64,000 bases of DNA from Clostridium tertium. GTDB taxonomy: Bacteria; Bacillota; Clostridia; Clostridiales; Clostridiaceae. Position 1 is the stretch's first letter, and every line of letters starts with the position of its first letter. Below are positions 36,133 to 45,522 of this stretch, piece by piece. Below the pieces are notes generated by a model. It made no database searches and was not told the origin of the DNA. It saw only the letters and a program-made list of their open reading frames with translations. Made by a program: the position numbers and the translations under genes. The DNA is taken from positions 116,723 through 180,722 of the forward strand of contig NZ_JAGGJY010000008.1 of assembly GCF_017873245.1 (NCBI RefSeq), read 5' to 3'.

Positions 36133-39100
36133 CTAATGCTTCTATTCTTTTTTGCTGTTCTTGTACTATTCCCCAAAGCATACTACACATACTATAGGAA
36201 TCAATTCCGGGAGTGTTTCGTGGATTTAATAATAATTTAGCTTCTTCTGTTAGTTCTTCTAATATAAATCCTAATTTTTCATCTGCATATATTTCCATTC
36301 CTTTTCCGTCTTTATCTATTGCGGTAGGGAATGATTCTAATCTTTCTATATCTGCTTTTAATTTATATTTCTTTATGTGATTATTCTTAAGTATATTTAT
36401 AAAGTCAATATCGGTAGGCTCTGTTATATCTGTCTTAAACTCTCTACTAGAAGCATTATTAAAAGCACTAGCAATAAAGCTTCCATAACCATTATCGGAA
36501 CTATTTCTACTTTCTACTGCGTATATATCTCTTCTAAATTTAAGAGTTCCTCCACTTCGGTTCCCCCATATTCTTAATGCTGTATTTGCTCCTGGTTCAA
36601 ATGCCATTGCCATTTTATTATTTCCTGTTGTATAAAAGGCTAATTCACTGTTATCTATAGAAATATATGTTTCTCTATTTTTTTGAATTCTTAATATATT
36701 TTGATCCGCATCTATTCTACACTCTTCACCGAACAATTTTATAATGTGGTCATATGGTTGTAATCTACCTTCAAAAATTAAATTTCCAGCAGAATCTCCT
36801 TGTAACATTACTTGTCCGGAATTATTTAAAACTGTTAATGCTCCATTTCTTATTTTTACACCAGAGCCATCTATAATAGTGTTTCCTGAGTAAACCTCAT
36901 TCGGATTCGGTGTCCAAGGTAACAATAACTTACCTTCTGTTAGTAATAAATCTTTTATCCAACAAACATATCCACCAGTGTTGTTTTTAGAACCTAAGTG
37001 TTTAACAGCTATTTTCATTTCTGTTGAATTTTGTGTTGTTATTGTAATACTTTCTCTTCTACTACTTCCAGCTTCTACTATATTTGATGTTATTCCCCTA
37101 CCATTTTCCTGAGGGAGTTCAATTATTAAGACTGCTCCAGATGTAGATACTTCTGGAGTTAATACTGCTGATAACGTGTATGTTGTGTATGGCTTTACTT
37201 GAATAGTTTGATATATTGCAGTAGCTTCATTTACTCTTGTATAAATTCCAACTTGTCCTGAATTTCTGTGCCAATAAAAACTTCCTACATAAGGATGCCA
37301 CCAATAAAATTTATCGTTATTAATTAAATTACTATCTTTTATTAAGTTGTATCCGCCACTACTACTAAAATCTAATTTTAATTGATTTGCTGTTAACTCC
37401 ATACTTGCTTTAGTAGCATAAGTGTTAGTAGCATCTCCTTTGCTTAAATAAGTATTAGAAACCTCTGTTTTTACGCTATTCGCACTTTGAGTAATTGCTG
37501 TATTCATAGCTATTGTTGTAGAATAATTTTTTAATTTATTGTCCGTAGAGTTATTCGCACTATTTATTGCATCTATCTTTGCAGTATTTAGTTCTGTTTT
37601 AGTGCTATAAGTATTACTTACAGTAGTCTTAAATCCATTTAAGTTTTGTTCTAAAGAAGCTTGCTTATTTTCTACTGTTGCAACTTTTCCAGATACTCCA
37701 CTTAAATCTGTTGTTAGGTTTCCTATGCTGCTTGTATGACTTGCTACTGTAGTATTAATTTCATCTACTGTAGCTTTTAATGAAGTATATTTATTACTTA
37801 TAGTTGTTATATCACCTTTTATAATTGTATTTTCACTTATAAGTCCACTTATTTGTCCTTGTGCTATACTTATTGCTGTTGTATTTGCTTCAATTTTTTC
37901 ATCTGTATCTTCTGGCGCTACTGTAAAATCTGTTGCTTTATTTCCTCTTTCTAGCTTTGGTTTAGAAATATACACCTCACAATTTTTATCAAATCCAATA
38001 ACAAAAGCCACTGATTTAGTGTCAACATCCTTTGCCTTTCCAGTAACTACAACTTTAATCCATTTACCTTTAACAATCTCATTTTCTAAATTTTTTCTTG
38101 TACTTCCAGCACCAGCATTTCTGTCTTTATAGAACCATACCCCAGCTTGGAAAATTCCATCTATTTCTTGTGAAACATCCTCTGGAATATAGTACATAAA
38201 AGACATTGTAAATTCTTCTCCATATTTTGCTGGAATAACTCCTCCACCTGTATAAAGATACCTTGTACTTGTTGTAGTTGCATTTGTTCTTAATATTTTT
38301 ACAGTTTTATAACCATCACACAATATTTCTTCATTTATACTCATAAATTGTGCATCATATCTCCATGTACCACTTAATGGTTTGTTAAAGTCAGCATTTC
38401 CTTGTAGATTCCTTCCCCCTATCTCCATATTATCTACATTGCTCTTAAGACTATTAAAAGCTACCTCTAAACTTTGTCCAGTAAGATCTATTGCTACTTT
38501 ACTAGCTTGTATTAGGCTATTATTAGTATCTTTATTTAATCCAGTAACTAAAGAACTATAATTAATCTGCTTTTCACCTATAGCATTTTCTGCTACCATA
38601 TTAGACTTGATCAATTCATCTGAAATAGCTTTTTCTTTAATTCCAGTATGGTCTATAAGTGTTGTAGTGCCATCTTCACCACGTAAAATAAAGTTAAAAT
38701 TTCCTTGGGTATCTTGCCCCATTTGAATCCTAACTTTATTATTCTTATCTTTAAATTGTTGTGTAGCTCCTACAATTTCTATTCCTCCATTATCCGATGC
38801 AATCTTAAACTTATTAGTAGATATTGTACTCGCTTTTAAATCTTCTACGCTTATACTCTTTGCTATAACATCCTTTATTAATGCATTAGAAATAGTAACA
38901 TTATCTGTTGTAAGGTTTAAAAACTGTCCGTTTTCTCCTGCTACAAATTTACTTAAGAGTGTTTGTAGATCCATTATAGTACCAGAAGCTGTATCAAATT
39001 TTATATTTCCTGCTGTTAAATCTCCTATATAAGCTACATCTATTAAAGCTTTATTTATGAGAGCAAGTTCCATAACAACTCTTTCTACTTTCTTTGCAGA

Positions 39101-40093
39101 TGGTCCACTTCCAGAAAACTCATTCTTATTTTTATTCTCACCCTTTGCAGATATTTCAGAAGTTAATCCACCAGTATAAGTAAACTTTTGACTTAATATA
39201 GGATGTTTTCTTACTACTCCCTTTTTATCAGTTATAGTTACTATATCCCCTACATCTAAAGATATATCTCCTTGCCATTTCATAGAATAACCTAGATATT
39301 CAAATCCATTTAACTTATTATAAATATCTTGTAAAATAGAATTATTAACCCAAGGGTTTTCAAATTCCAATTCCATAGAGTCAGCTCCTAAGCTACCCTT
39401 ACTTAATACTTCTTCTCCCGCTTGGCATAATATCTTCCCTATTTTATATTTAGTTTCTTCTCTTTTATAATCAAAATAATTGGATGTTCCTATGCTATAG
39501 GAGTTATCTTTAGGAGTTACTATAGTAAACTTACCATCCCTAGTTATTATTGCATTTCCTCCACATAAACTAGCTACATATCCAAGGATTTCTCTACAAG
39601 AAAAACCCTCCAACTTTTTTACTGTATAAGCTGGAAGGTTTCCTGTAAATTGTACTCCTGTTATTCTGACTAACTCGTTTACCACTTGTTGAAGTGTTAA
39701 AGTATCACCTAAGTTACTTATAAAGTTTTTCTCAAACTTCATCATATTATCAAATGCTGTAATTTTAATTGTATAGTCAGTTTTCTCTATATCATCTATA
39801 TTGTAGATACCCATAAGAATATACTCTATTGTAGAGCCTATTTTTAAGCCTATTTCTACTTTTATAGTGCTAGTACCATAAACCATATCACCTTTATTTA
39901 ATAGCGTTAAATCAAGTGATTGGCTAGTTGTAGCACCTATCATAAATCCATCAGAAGGTTGTATATTCCCATCTATAATAATATCTACAATATCCTCATT
40001 CTTATAGACCTTATCTAATATTGTAACCCTACATTCAAAAGCTCTTGAACCTTCTTTTATTGCTGTTTTATATGCTGTACTTGTTGTATAAAT
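36119..40093 (-). CDS. Phage tail/fibre protein with C-terminal S74 chaperone domain
   Basis: The 1,324-residue protein has an N-terminal tail-hub/endopeptidase-like part (to about 300), a long fibre region rich in coiled-coil repeats (about 480-850), a carbohydrate-binding-like stretch, and a C-terminal Peptidase_S74 intramolecular chaperone (last 120 residues; SSREFKTDI with the Ser-Lys dyad). S74 domains trimerise fibres and then cut themselves off. The reading frame stays open far upstream of the first ATG (39943); the sequence YTTSTAYKTAIKEGSRAFEC clearly belongs to the protein, and the only start with a ribosome site (AAAGGAGGGAGA) is ATT at 40093 or 40096. Confidence 0.85.
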   Translation of the reverse strand: MYTTSTAYKTAIKEGSRAFECRVTILDKVYKNEDIVDIIIDGNIQPSDGFMIGATTSQSLDLTLLNKGDMVYGTSTIKVEIGLKIGSTIEYILMGIYNIDDIEKTDYTIKITAFDNMMKFEKNFISNLGDTLTLQQVVNELVRITGVQFTGNLPAYTVKKLEGFSCREILGYVASLCGGNAIITRDGKFTIVTPKDNSYSIGTSNYFDYKREETKYKIGKILCQAGEEVLSKGSLGADSMELEFENPWVNNSILQDIYNKLNGFEYLGYSMKWQGDISLDVGDIVTITDKKGVVRKHPILSQKFTYTGGLTSEISAKGENKNKNEFSGSGPSAKKVERVVMELALINKALIDVAYIGDLTAGNIKFDTASGTIMDLQTLLSKFVAGENGQFLNLTTDNVTISNALIKDVIAKSISVEDLKASTISTNKFKIASDNGGIEIVGATQQFKDKNNKVRIQMGQDTQGNFNFILRGEDGTTTLIDHTGIKEKAISDELIKSNMVAENAIGEKQINYSSLVTGLNKDTNNSLIQASKVAIDLTGQSLEVAFNSLKSNVDNMEIGGRNLQGNADFNKPLSGTWRYDAQFMSINEEILCDGYKTVKILRTNATTTSTRYLYTGGGVIPAKYGEEFTMSFMYYIPEDVSQEIDGIFQAGVWFYKDRNAGAGSTRKNLENEIVKGKWIKVVVTGKAKDVDTKSVAFVIGFDKNCEVYISKPKLERGNKATDFTVAPEDTDEKIEANTTAISIAQGQISGLISENTIIKGDITTISNKYTSLKATVDEINTTVASHTSSIGNLTTDLSGVSGKVATVENKQASLEQNLNGFKTTVSNTYSTKTELNTAKIDAINSANNSTDNKLKNYSTTIAMNTAITQSANSVKTEVSNTYLSKGDATNTYATKASMELTANQLKLDFSSSGGYNLIKDSNLINNDKFYWWHPYVGSFYWHRNSGQVGIYTRVNEATAIYQTIQVKPYTTYTLSAVLTPEVSTSGAVLIIELPQENGRGITSNIVEAGSSRRESITITTQNSTEMKIAVKHLGSKNNTGGYVCWIKDLLLTEGKLLLPWTPNPNEVYSGNTIIDGSGVKIRNGALTVLNNSGQVMLQGDSAGNLIFEGRLQPYDHIIKLFGEECRIDADQNILRIQKNRETYISIDNSELAFYTTGNNKMAMAFEPGANTALRIWGNRSGGTLKFRRDIYAVESRNSSDNGYGSFIASAFNNASSREFKTDITEPTDIDFINILKNNHIKKYKLKADIERLESFPTAIDKDGKGMEIYADEKLGFILEELTEEAKLLLNPRNTPGIDSYSMCSMLWGIVQEQQKRIEALENLQ

Positions 40094-40126
40094 AATTCTC
40101 CCTCCTTTCTTAGATTTTAGAAGGAT

Positions 40127-40501
40127 CTATTTAAACATATAGTCTACTAACATAATCTCTCCTGGAGTAATGTTTATATCTACATCAACTTTTTCTAAAT
40201 CTATAAGATGTATATCTACTTCTGTTTCTATTTCTAGAATTTCTTTTAAATCTTTATTAAAACTATCAATATCTAAGATGTTAATAGTTCCATCTTCCTT
40301 AGTTTTTAATTTACTTTCTTCATCCTTCTCTCCATACTTTTCAATTAGCTTTTGCCTTTCCTTATTGTAAACAACTAACTCTCTATCTATCTTAGTAATA
40401 TTTTTAGATATTGCATAACTCAACTTAATAGGTAGCTCCATATTAGTTAGCTTACTTAATACTCCTATACTGTTTACTAACTTTTCATTACTTAATTTCA
40501 T
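40127..40501 (-). CDS. Phage DUF1617-like tail protein
   Basis: The 124-residue helical protein (MKLSNEKLVNSIGVLSKLTN) resembles DUF1617 proteins encoded between the tape measure and fibre genes of Gram-positive siphophages. It ends with TPGEIMLVDYMF. Its role is unknown but its place is constant. AGGAGGATATATTA precedes the ATG. Confidence 0.65.
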   Translation of the reverse strand: MKLSNEKLVNSIGVLSKLTNMELPIKLSYAISKNITKIDRELVVYNKERQKLIEKYGEKDEESKLKTKEDGTINILDIDSFNKDLKEILEIETEVDIHLIDLEKVDVDINITPGEIMLVDYMFK

Positions 40502-40513
40502 TAATATATCCTC

Positions 40514-40858
40514 CTACTTTTCTATAAAATTCATTTTTAGACCTTGCCATTTAACTTCTCCATTAATAAAAGAATATGCAGGAGCTGTTCTATCTCCTAC
40601 ATACATTGTTTTAGTTACCATACCACTCATTGGATCTGGAAAAGTAACCGTAAAAAAAACACTACTTACAGCACTAAGTAATGTTGATATTTCACTTTGG
40701 GTTAATGGACCCCATTCTAAATTTAATTTTCTTTTAACTGCTATTCTATCCCTTATAAGGTCTCCGTTAGCATTTCTATTTGTCTCTCCATCTAAATCAG
40801 TTACTGTTGCTTCATAAGCTTTAGGAGTAGCAATAGCCACTCCATTTATACTAATCAT
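40514..40858 (-). CDS. Phage DUF6711-like tail protein
   Basis: The 114-residue beta-rich protein (INGVAIATPKAYEATVTDLD, and LTQSEISTLLSAV in the middle) matches the DUF6711 family, which sits directly after the tape measure gene and may be a distal tail component. It lies 12 bp before the DUF1617-like gene. Confidence 0.65.
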   Translation of the reverse strand: MISINGVAIATPKAYEATVTDLDGETNRNANGDLIRDRIAVKRKLNLEWGPLTQSEISTLLSAVSSVFFTVTFPDPMSGMVTKTMYVGDRTAPAYSFINGEVKWQGLKMNFIEK

Positions 40859-40873
40859 ATCGCTACTCCTCCT

Positions 40874-43558
40874 TTATACTGGAATTAAAGTTATATTCCC
40901 TTGTCTTTGCATTCTTCTTAATTGCTTAAGAGCTACTTTACCTATTACAGTTCCATCTATTTGTAAGATTAAATCTCCATCACCAAAGTTATCATTATTA
41001 GAGCTCCTTGGTCTCATTTCTGCTAATAATAAACTAGCTAACTCTCTTAAGCCTCCTTTATTATTTTCTAATGGAACTACTGCTTCTTTACCAGCTTCAC
41101 CTACCATTGCAAGTGTAGGACTATCTATAATACCTCCACGTGCTAAGTAAGGGATTTGTGGTATATTAATACCTTGTCCTCCACCTAACCAAGAAGGTAC
41201 CCAATCAGGAACTTTAATTTTGTTCAATCCACTGATTGCTTGGTTTATTAGCCATATAACTCCATTTAGTGGTGCTTTTATTACAGCACCTAACCCGTCC
41301 ATAATACCTCCGAAGATATTAACTACACCTTGCCATGCTCTAGACCAGTTTCCAGTAAATACACCTGCAATAAAGTCTATTATTCCACTAAAGATTCTAG
41401 TTACACTATTCCAAATTGAAGAAACAAATCCTAGGAAACCATTCATTATTTCACCGAGCTTACCAAACTTTCGTGACCAATCTGTAAGGAATATATTGCC
41501 TAGCCATTCTTTGAATGAATTAAATTTTTCTTTAACCCAATCCCATAGTTCTTTAGCTTTATCTTTTATAACATCCCAATTCTTATATAGTAGTACTCCT
41601 ATCGCAATTAATGCTGTTATAGCAACAATGACTAATCCTATAGGACTTGTTAAGAATGCAAGTGCTGCTCCTAATGCTGTTGTTACAGTTGTAGCTATAC
41701 CCGCAACTACATTCCACGCAGTTGTTGCTACATTCATTGCTATTGTAGCTGTTGTATCAGCTATTTTTAATCCAGTGTTAATAACAAACTGGGCTGCTTG
41801 TTTAATTAATGCTGTTGTTCCATTAATTAAAGACATAATAAAATCTTTCGCATATAAAGCTGTTAAATAAATAGTTTCTAATTTATCTGCCAATTTAGCA
41901 ATTGTACAAGCTTTTATTGCGTTTGTTATAGTTGCGAATGCCCCTGCTATTCCCCCACTCATCTGTATAAATGCGAACAACTCTGTTAATTTCCATGCTG
42001 CAAAAAATGCTGTTAAAGAAAATGTTATTGCATCTACAACTCCTTGATGATCTTTCATCCAATCTCCTATAATGTTTAAAGCTTTAGCTAACCCAGTAAG
42101 TACACTTACTATAATTCCTCCTGTCCAACTTGCTATTGGCTGTAAAAAACTATCCCATAGCCATGCCCCTAACCTCATAAAAGATTCTAGTATAGGATTC
42201 AATATCTTAAATGCTCCTGCTAGTATATTAAAGAACTGTGGCATTACCTCACTTATGGTCCACGTTCCAAAAGGTACTAATATATTATCCCAGAACCATA
42301 ATAATATAATTCCTATATTATCTATTAAAGGTTTAATTGCGGTCTTAAGATTTTTAAAACTTTCTATAACTGGCTCAAATATAACTTTTAATTTATTTGC
42401 AACAGATTCTATCCCACTGATATCTGGTTCAGTACTTAAACCTAAATCAATCGCTGGTATGTCAGCTCCACCTACCCCACCTGTAGTTGGAAGTCCTCCA
42501 CCACTAGAGCCACTATTACTCAATGAATTAATTTCATCAAATCCACCTAGTAATCTATTCATTTCCTTAGCAGTTTTTTTAGCTGTATCTCCGGTATTAC
42601 TTAAAGCATCATTATAAGCATTTTGAGCATTTGCACCACCTATTGCAGCACTTGTCGCAGATTGCATTGTTTGCGTTACTGTGCTAGTTGCTTTTTTACC
42701 AAATAAAGTTTGCATAAATGTTGCAATATATGCTGTTACTTCTCTTAACTTAAGAGCAAATCCAGTTAATATAGGTAAAACTACATTTAGTATAGGCAGG
42801 AATGCATTCCCTATATTTAAAGCCACATCTTTTAATACTGCTACTAATTGTTGTAGGCTAGAATTAGTATTATTGAATACTTCACCGCCAAATTTATTTT
42901 GTGTTTGCTCTAATATAGCCATAAGTCTAATTTGCTGTTGAGTTTGGAAAGATAACTGATCCCACGACTTGCCATTAGCAAATTTATTAAATGCTTCTGT
43001 ACTTTTCAACATAGCAACATTAACATTTACTCCTAAATCCTCAATTGCTTCTGTATTACCAAGTAAACCAGATCTAATACGTTCCATTACATCTTCCATA
43101 GTTCTACCTGTACCAGATGCAATTATTGAAGATGCTTTTAACAAGTCTGTAGTGTATTGTAATGTTTCTTTAGTACCACTACTAAAAGTACTTACTAAAT
43201 TAGAAAATACAGCTCCATAGTTCATAGCATCACTTTGTGACATATTAAATGCTAATGCATTATTCTTTGCCCATTTTAAGAACTGATTTGTACTTTCACC
43301 CATTGTACGAGTTATCTGTTGAATGGCTGCTTCAACTTTCATGGCTTGCCTTGTACTATCTACAAAGAATTTTCCTATCCCTACAGCTGCTACAAATCTA
43401 CCTAAACTCTTAAATATGCTCTTAACTTTATTAACTTCATTATTAACACTATTGGTCATTTTCTTAACTTCATTTTGAACTTTTGCGACTTCATCCCTAA
43501 AACCTTTAGTTTGTGCTTCAATAAGAACTTGCAATTTCTCCAAGGTCATACCATCCAT
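40874..43558 (-). CDS. Tail tape measure protein
   Basis: The 894-residue protein has the usual layout: an N-terminal helical/coiled-coil part (LIEAQTKGFRDEVAKVQNEV), hydrophobic segments (about 590-640), and a glycine-rich C-terminal part with GGIIDSPTLAMVGEAGKEAV, a stretch common in tape measures. It sets tail length and forms the DNA channel. Upstream is the frameshifted tail chaperone, downstream the DUF6711-like gene, as in siphophages. Confidence 0.92.
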   Translation of the reverse strand: MDGMTLEKLQVLIEAQTKGFRDEVAKVQNEVKKMTNSVNNEVNKVKSIFKSLGRFVAAVGIGKFFVDSTRQAMKVEAAIQQITRTMGESTNQFLKWAKNNALAFNMSQSDAMNYGAVFSNLVSTFSSGTKETLQYTTDLLKASSIIASGTGRTMEDVMERIRSGLLGNTEAIEDLGVNVNVAMLKSTEAFNKFANGKSWDQLSFQTQQQIRLMAILEQTQNKFGGEVFNNTNSSLQQLVAVLKDVALNIGNAFLPILNVVLPILTGFALKLREVTAYIATFMQTLFGKKATSTVTQTMQSATSAAIGGANAQNAYNDALSNTGDTAKKTAKEMNRLLGGFDEINSLSNSGSSGGGLPTTGGVGGADIPAIDLGLSTEPDISGIESVANKLKVIFEPVIESFKNLKTAIKPLIDNIGIILLWFWDNILVPFGTWTISEVMPQFFNILAGAFKILNPILESFMRLGAWLWDSFLQPIASWTGGIIVSVLTGLAKALNIIGDWMKDHQGVVDAITFSLTAFFAAWKLTELFAFIQMSGGIAGAFATITNAIKACTIAKLADKLETIYLTALYAKDFIMSLINGTTALIKQAAQFVINTGLKIADTTATIAMNVATTAWNVVAGIATTVTTALGAALAFLTSPIGLVIVAITALIAIGVLLYKNWDVIKDKAKELWDWVKEKFNSFKEWLGNIFLTDWSRKFGKLGEIMNGFLGFVSSIWNSVTRIFSGIIDFIAGVFTGNWSRAWQGVVNIFGGIMDGLGAVIKAPLNGVIWLINQAISGLNKIKVPDWVPSWLGGGQGINIPQIPYLARGGIIDSPTLAMVGEAGKEAVVPLENNKGGLRELASLLLAEMRPRSSNNDNFGDGDLILQIDGTVIGKVALKQLRRMQRQGNITLIPV

Positions 43559-43561
43559 GAG

Positions 43562-44011
43562 CTATTCCCCCTTTCTTTTTAATCTCTCGTTATGTCTAAA
43601 TGCGAACTCCTCCATCCTAGCCTTATATAAAGCCATATCATTATCAACTTCTTCTTCATCTTCTTCAAAAAGACTTGGAAAAAAATTATTTAATGGAGTT
43701 AATTGAACTTCTTTATTAAATAGACTCGCTACATATTCCCCTATTTGCCTTGCTAATACTGCATTAAGGGATATTTCTGCCTTTAACTTTTCCTCTAGCT
43801 CTTTCATTTCATTTTTCTTTCTTCTGTTATAACTCTCCATTAAATCATATATTTCTAATAAAGAACTATCCCAAAATAAAGAAGGAGTATATCCCATATC
43901 TAAAAATTTAGGATACAATTCCTCTATATACTCTGCTATATTTTCTATCCTTAAAGCATCTCCTCTGCTTTCTCCTGCTTCTCCTCTATCATTTCCGCTT
44001 GTGCTTCCGTA
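43562..44011 (-). CDS. Tail assembly chaperone, frameshift extension (gpT-like)
   Basis: In the -1 frame relative to the upstream chaperone gene, the reading is open from the slippery heptamer TTTTTTT (44017-44011) to a stop at 43562, adding about 149 residues. The linker after the shift (YGSTSGNDRGEAGESRG) is flexible and is followed by DALRIENIAEYIEELYPKFL. The only internal start, TTG at 43918, has GAGGAA almost touching it and would miss conserved-looking sequence. It therefore appears to be the T part of a gpG/gpGT pair made by programmed frameshifting. Confidence 0.7.
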   Translation of the reverse strand, partial: YGSTSGNDRGEAGESRGDALRIENIAEYIEELYPKFLDMGYTPSLFWDSSLLEIYDLMESYNRRKKNEMKELEEKLKAEISLNAVLARQIGEYVASLFNKEVQLTPLNNFFPSLFEEDEEEVDNDMALYKARMEEFAFRHNERLKRKGE

Positions 44012-44319
44012 AAAAAACCACTCACCTTATAAACATCCATAAGTACTTTCGTAAAAAATTCTAATTGGCTTCCCCCATCATCAATGTATTTATCAAATAG
44101 ATCTTGAACATCCTTAAATTTAATATTTGCATTGTAATCTTTGATTGCATAATGAGTTATTGTAAGCATTATCTTTAATGCAGGCATATTACCATTACCT
44201 AATACATTCATTAAGCTAGTTCCTAATTTCTCTTCTAAATCACATAAAGTAGAAGTTTTAAGCTTTAACTTATACTCTTCATCTCCTACTTGCCATATAG
44301 CAAATTGTTTTCTTGCCAT
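43951..44319 (-). CDS. Tail assembly chaperone (DUF6096-like, gpG)
   Basis: The 122-residue protein starts at the ATG at 44319 (MARKQFAIWQVGDEEYKLKL), preceded by AAAGGATGATATAG; a longer frame to 44358 lacks a site. It resembles DUF6096 phage proteins, which occupy the tail-chaperone position between tail tube and tape measure. In frame 0 it ends KAEEML; at GGT-TTT-TTT a -1 shift gives the longer product. Confidence 0.75.
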   Translation of the reverse strand: MARKQFAIWQVGDEEYKLKLKTSTLCDLEEKLGTSLMNVLGNGNMPALKIMLTITHYAIKDYNANIKFKDVQDLFDKYIDDGGSQLEFFTKVLMDVYKVSGFFTEAQAEMIEEKQEKAEEML

Positions 44320-44349
44320 ATCTATATCATCCTTTCTTTTTTGCATAAA

Positions 44350-44376
44350 TAAAAGCACCTACAATAAGTAAGTGCT
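44350..44376 (-). terminator. Terminator after the zinc-ribbon gene
   Basis: On the minus strand AGCACTTAC / GTAGGTGCT, with a U-G pair and a 5-nt loop, is followed by TTTTATTT. It overlaps the stop of the zinc-ribbon gene. Confidence 0.75.
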
Positions 44377-45019
44377 ATTTGCCTGGTTTAAACTGTTTAC
44401 CACAATTTAAGCAAGTTATTATTATTTTATTTTTACCTATTCCTCCAGCAACTAACCCATACGGGCCTGCAACAAACGCTCCTATTGCAGCTTTCCCTAG
44501 ACCAACACCCTTTTTATTAGCTGTTAATTGAGTAGATCCACATTTAGGACAGCATACTGTTTTTTCTTTAACTGGTATATAACTCGGAGTTCGTTGTGGA
44601 CTTTGAGATACTTCTGGATTAGAAGCCATTATTTTCTCAAAAAGCTCTTTTTTTCTCTGGTTTTCAGCTTCCTTATGCTCTTTTTCTTCATTTTTAATAT
44701 CCTCTGATGTTAGTGTATCAAAATGATTATACTTTGCATATTCATTATATAACTCTATAACATGCTTTTGCTTCTTACAAACAAAACTAATTTTATAATC
44801 TTCTTCGTAAACTATATGAATATTAAGGCCATTAACATCAAAACTTTTAATTGATTCAAAACTTATAAAATGCTTATCTTTAAAAGCTTGTTCAAAAAAT
44901 ATACCATAGTTATTAACACATAAATTACCACTTCCAAAATTAGAATCTACGATAATTATACATCTTAATCTTCCGCCTTCTTTTTTTAATCTTTTGAATT
45001 CAACTTTATCAATAATCAT
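44375..45019 (-). CDS. Zinc-ribbon protein (moron in the tail module)
   Basis: The 214-residue protein starts at the ATG at 45019 behind ATGGAGGGTATTTG. Residues about 1-95 look like a PH-like or beta-rich domain, about 100-140 are charged helix, and the C-terminal part has two CxxC knuckles (CCPKCGSTQL and CLNCGKQF) separated by a glycine-zipper (GAFVAGPYGLVAGGIG). The gene interrupts the tail tube/chaperone order and has its own TATAAT (about 20 bp before the ribosome site) and terminator, so it behaves as a moron. Function is unknown. Confidence 0.65.
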   Translation of the reverse strand: MIIDKVEFKRLKKEGGRLRCIIIVDSNFGSGNLCVNNYGIFFEQAFKDKHFISFESIKSFDVNGLNIHIVYEEDYKISFVCKKQKHVIELYNEYAKYNHFDTLTSEDIKNEEKEHKEAENQRKKELFEKIMASNPEVSQSPQRTPSYIPVKEKTVCCPKCGSTQLTANKKGVGLGKAAIGAFVAGPYGLVAGGIGKNKIIITCLNCGKQFKPGK

Positions 45020-45092
45020 CAAATACCCTCCATATATCTCCTGATAATGTAATTATAGACTAAATATGTGGAGAATAAAAGATACTAAATAC

Positions 45093-45509
45093 TTAACTTG
45101 GGTCAACTACTGCTATTTCGCTTTGAAGTGCCATCTTTAGAGTAAAATCTATAACTCCATTTACTCCACCGCCACCTAATTTAACACTTACTTGTGCATC
45201 CCAATTAAACTTTGTTCCATCTGGAAATGTTTCTTCAAATCTTAATACTTCTTTACTCTCTGCAGCTGCTCTCAAAACTCTATATGGACTAGTTGCACTA
45301 GAATTTTCATACTTAAATTTAAATTCTAAATCTCCTGGATCTCCTATACCATATTCATATTGCTTTACCTTATCACTTAAACAAGTATTATCTACCTTCT
45401 CTGGTTCATCTCCCATTTCTGGAACTTCTTTTAACCCAGCTAAATCTGTATAAGTATCTGGTTCAGCACCTTTTTTCTTATATCCTAACTTAATTCCATT
45501 AGCTAACAT
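45093..45509 (-). CDS. Major tail (tube) protein
   Basis: The 138-residue protein (ANGIKLGYKKKGAEPDTYTD; then LEFKFKYENSSATSPYRVLR) is beta-rich with a glycine-rich loop and fits siphophage tail tube proteins, forming the stacked rings of the tail. It lies after the tail terminator gene and before the chaperone. AGGAGGAATATAG precedes the ATG. Confidence 0.85.
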   Translation of the reverse strand: MLANGIKLGYKKKGAEPDTYTDLAGLKEVPEMGDEPEKVDNTCLSDKVKQYEYGIGDPGDLEFKFKYENSSATSPYRVLRAAAESKEVLRFEETFPDGTKFNWDAQVSVKLGGGGVNGVIDFTLKMALQSEIAVVDPS

Positions 45510-45522
45510 CTATATTCCTCCT

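Noticed and set aside
41220..42617. Several long rightward frames opposite the tape measure gene
   Set aside because: They lack ribosome sites and arise from the regular codon pattern of the long leftward gene.
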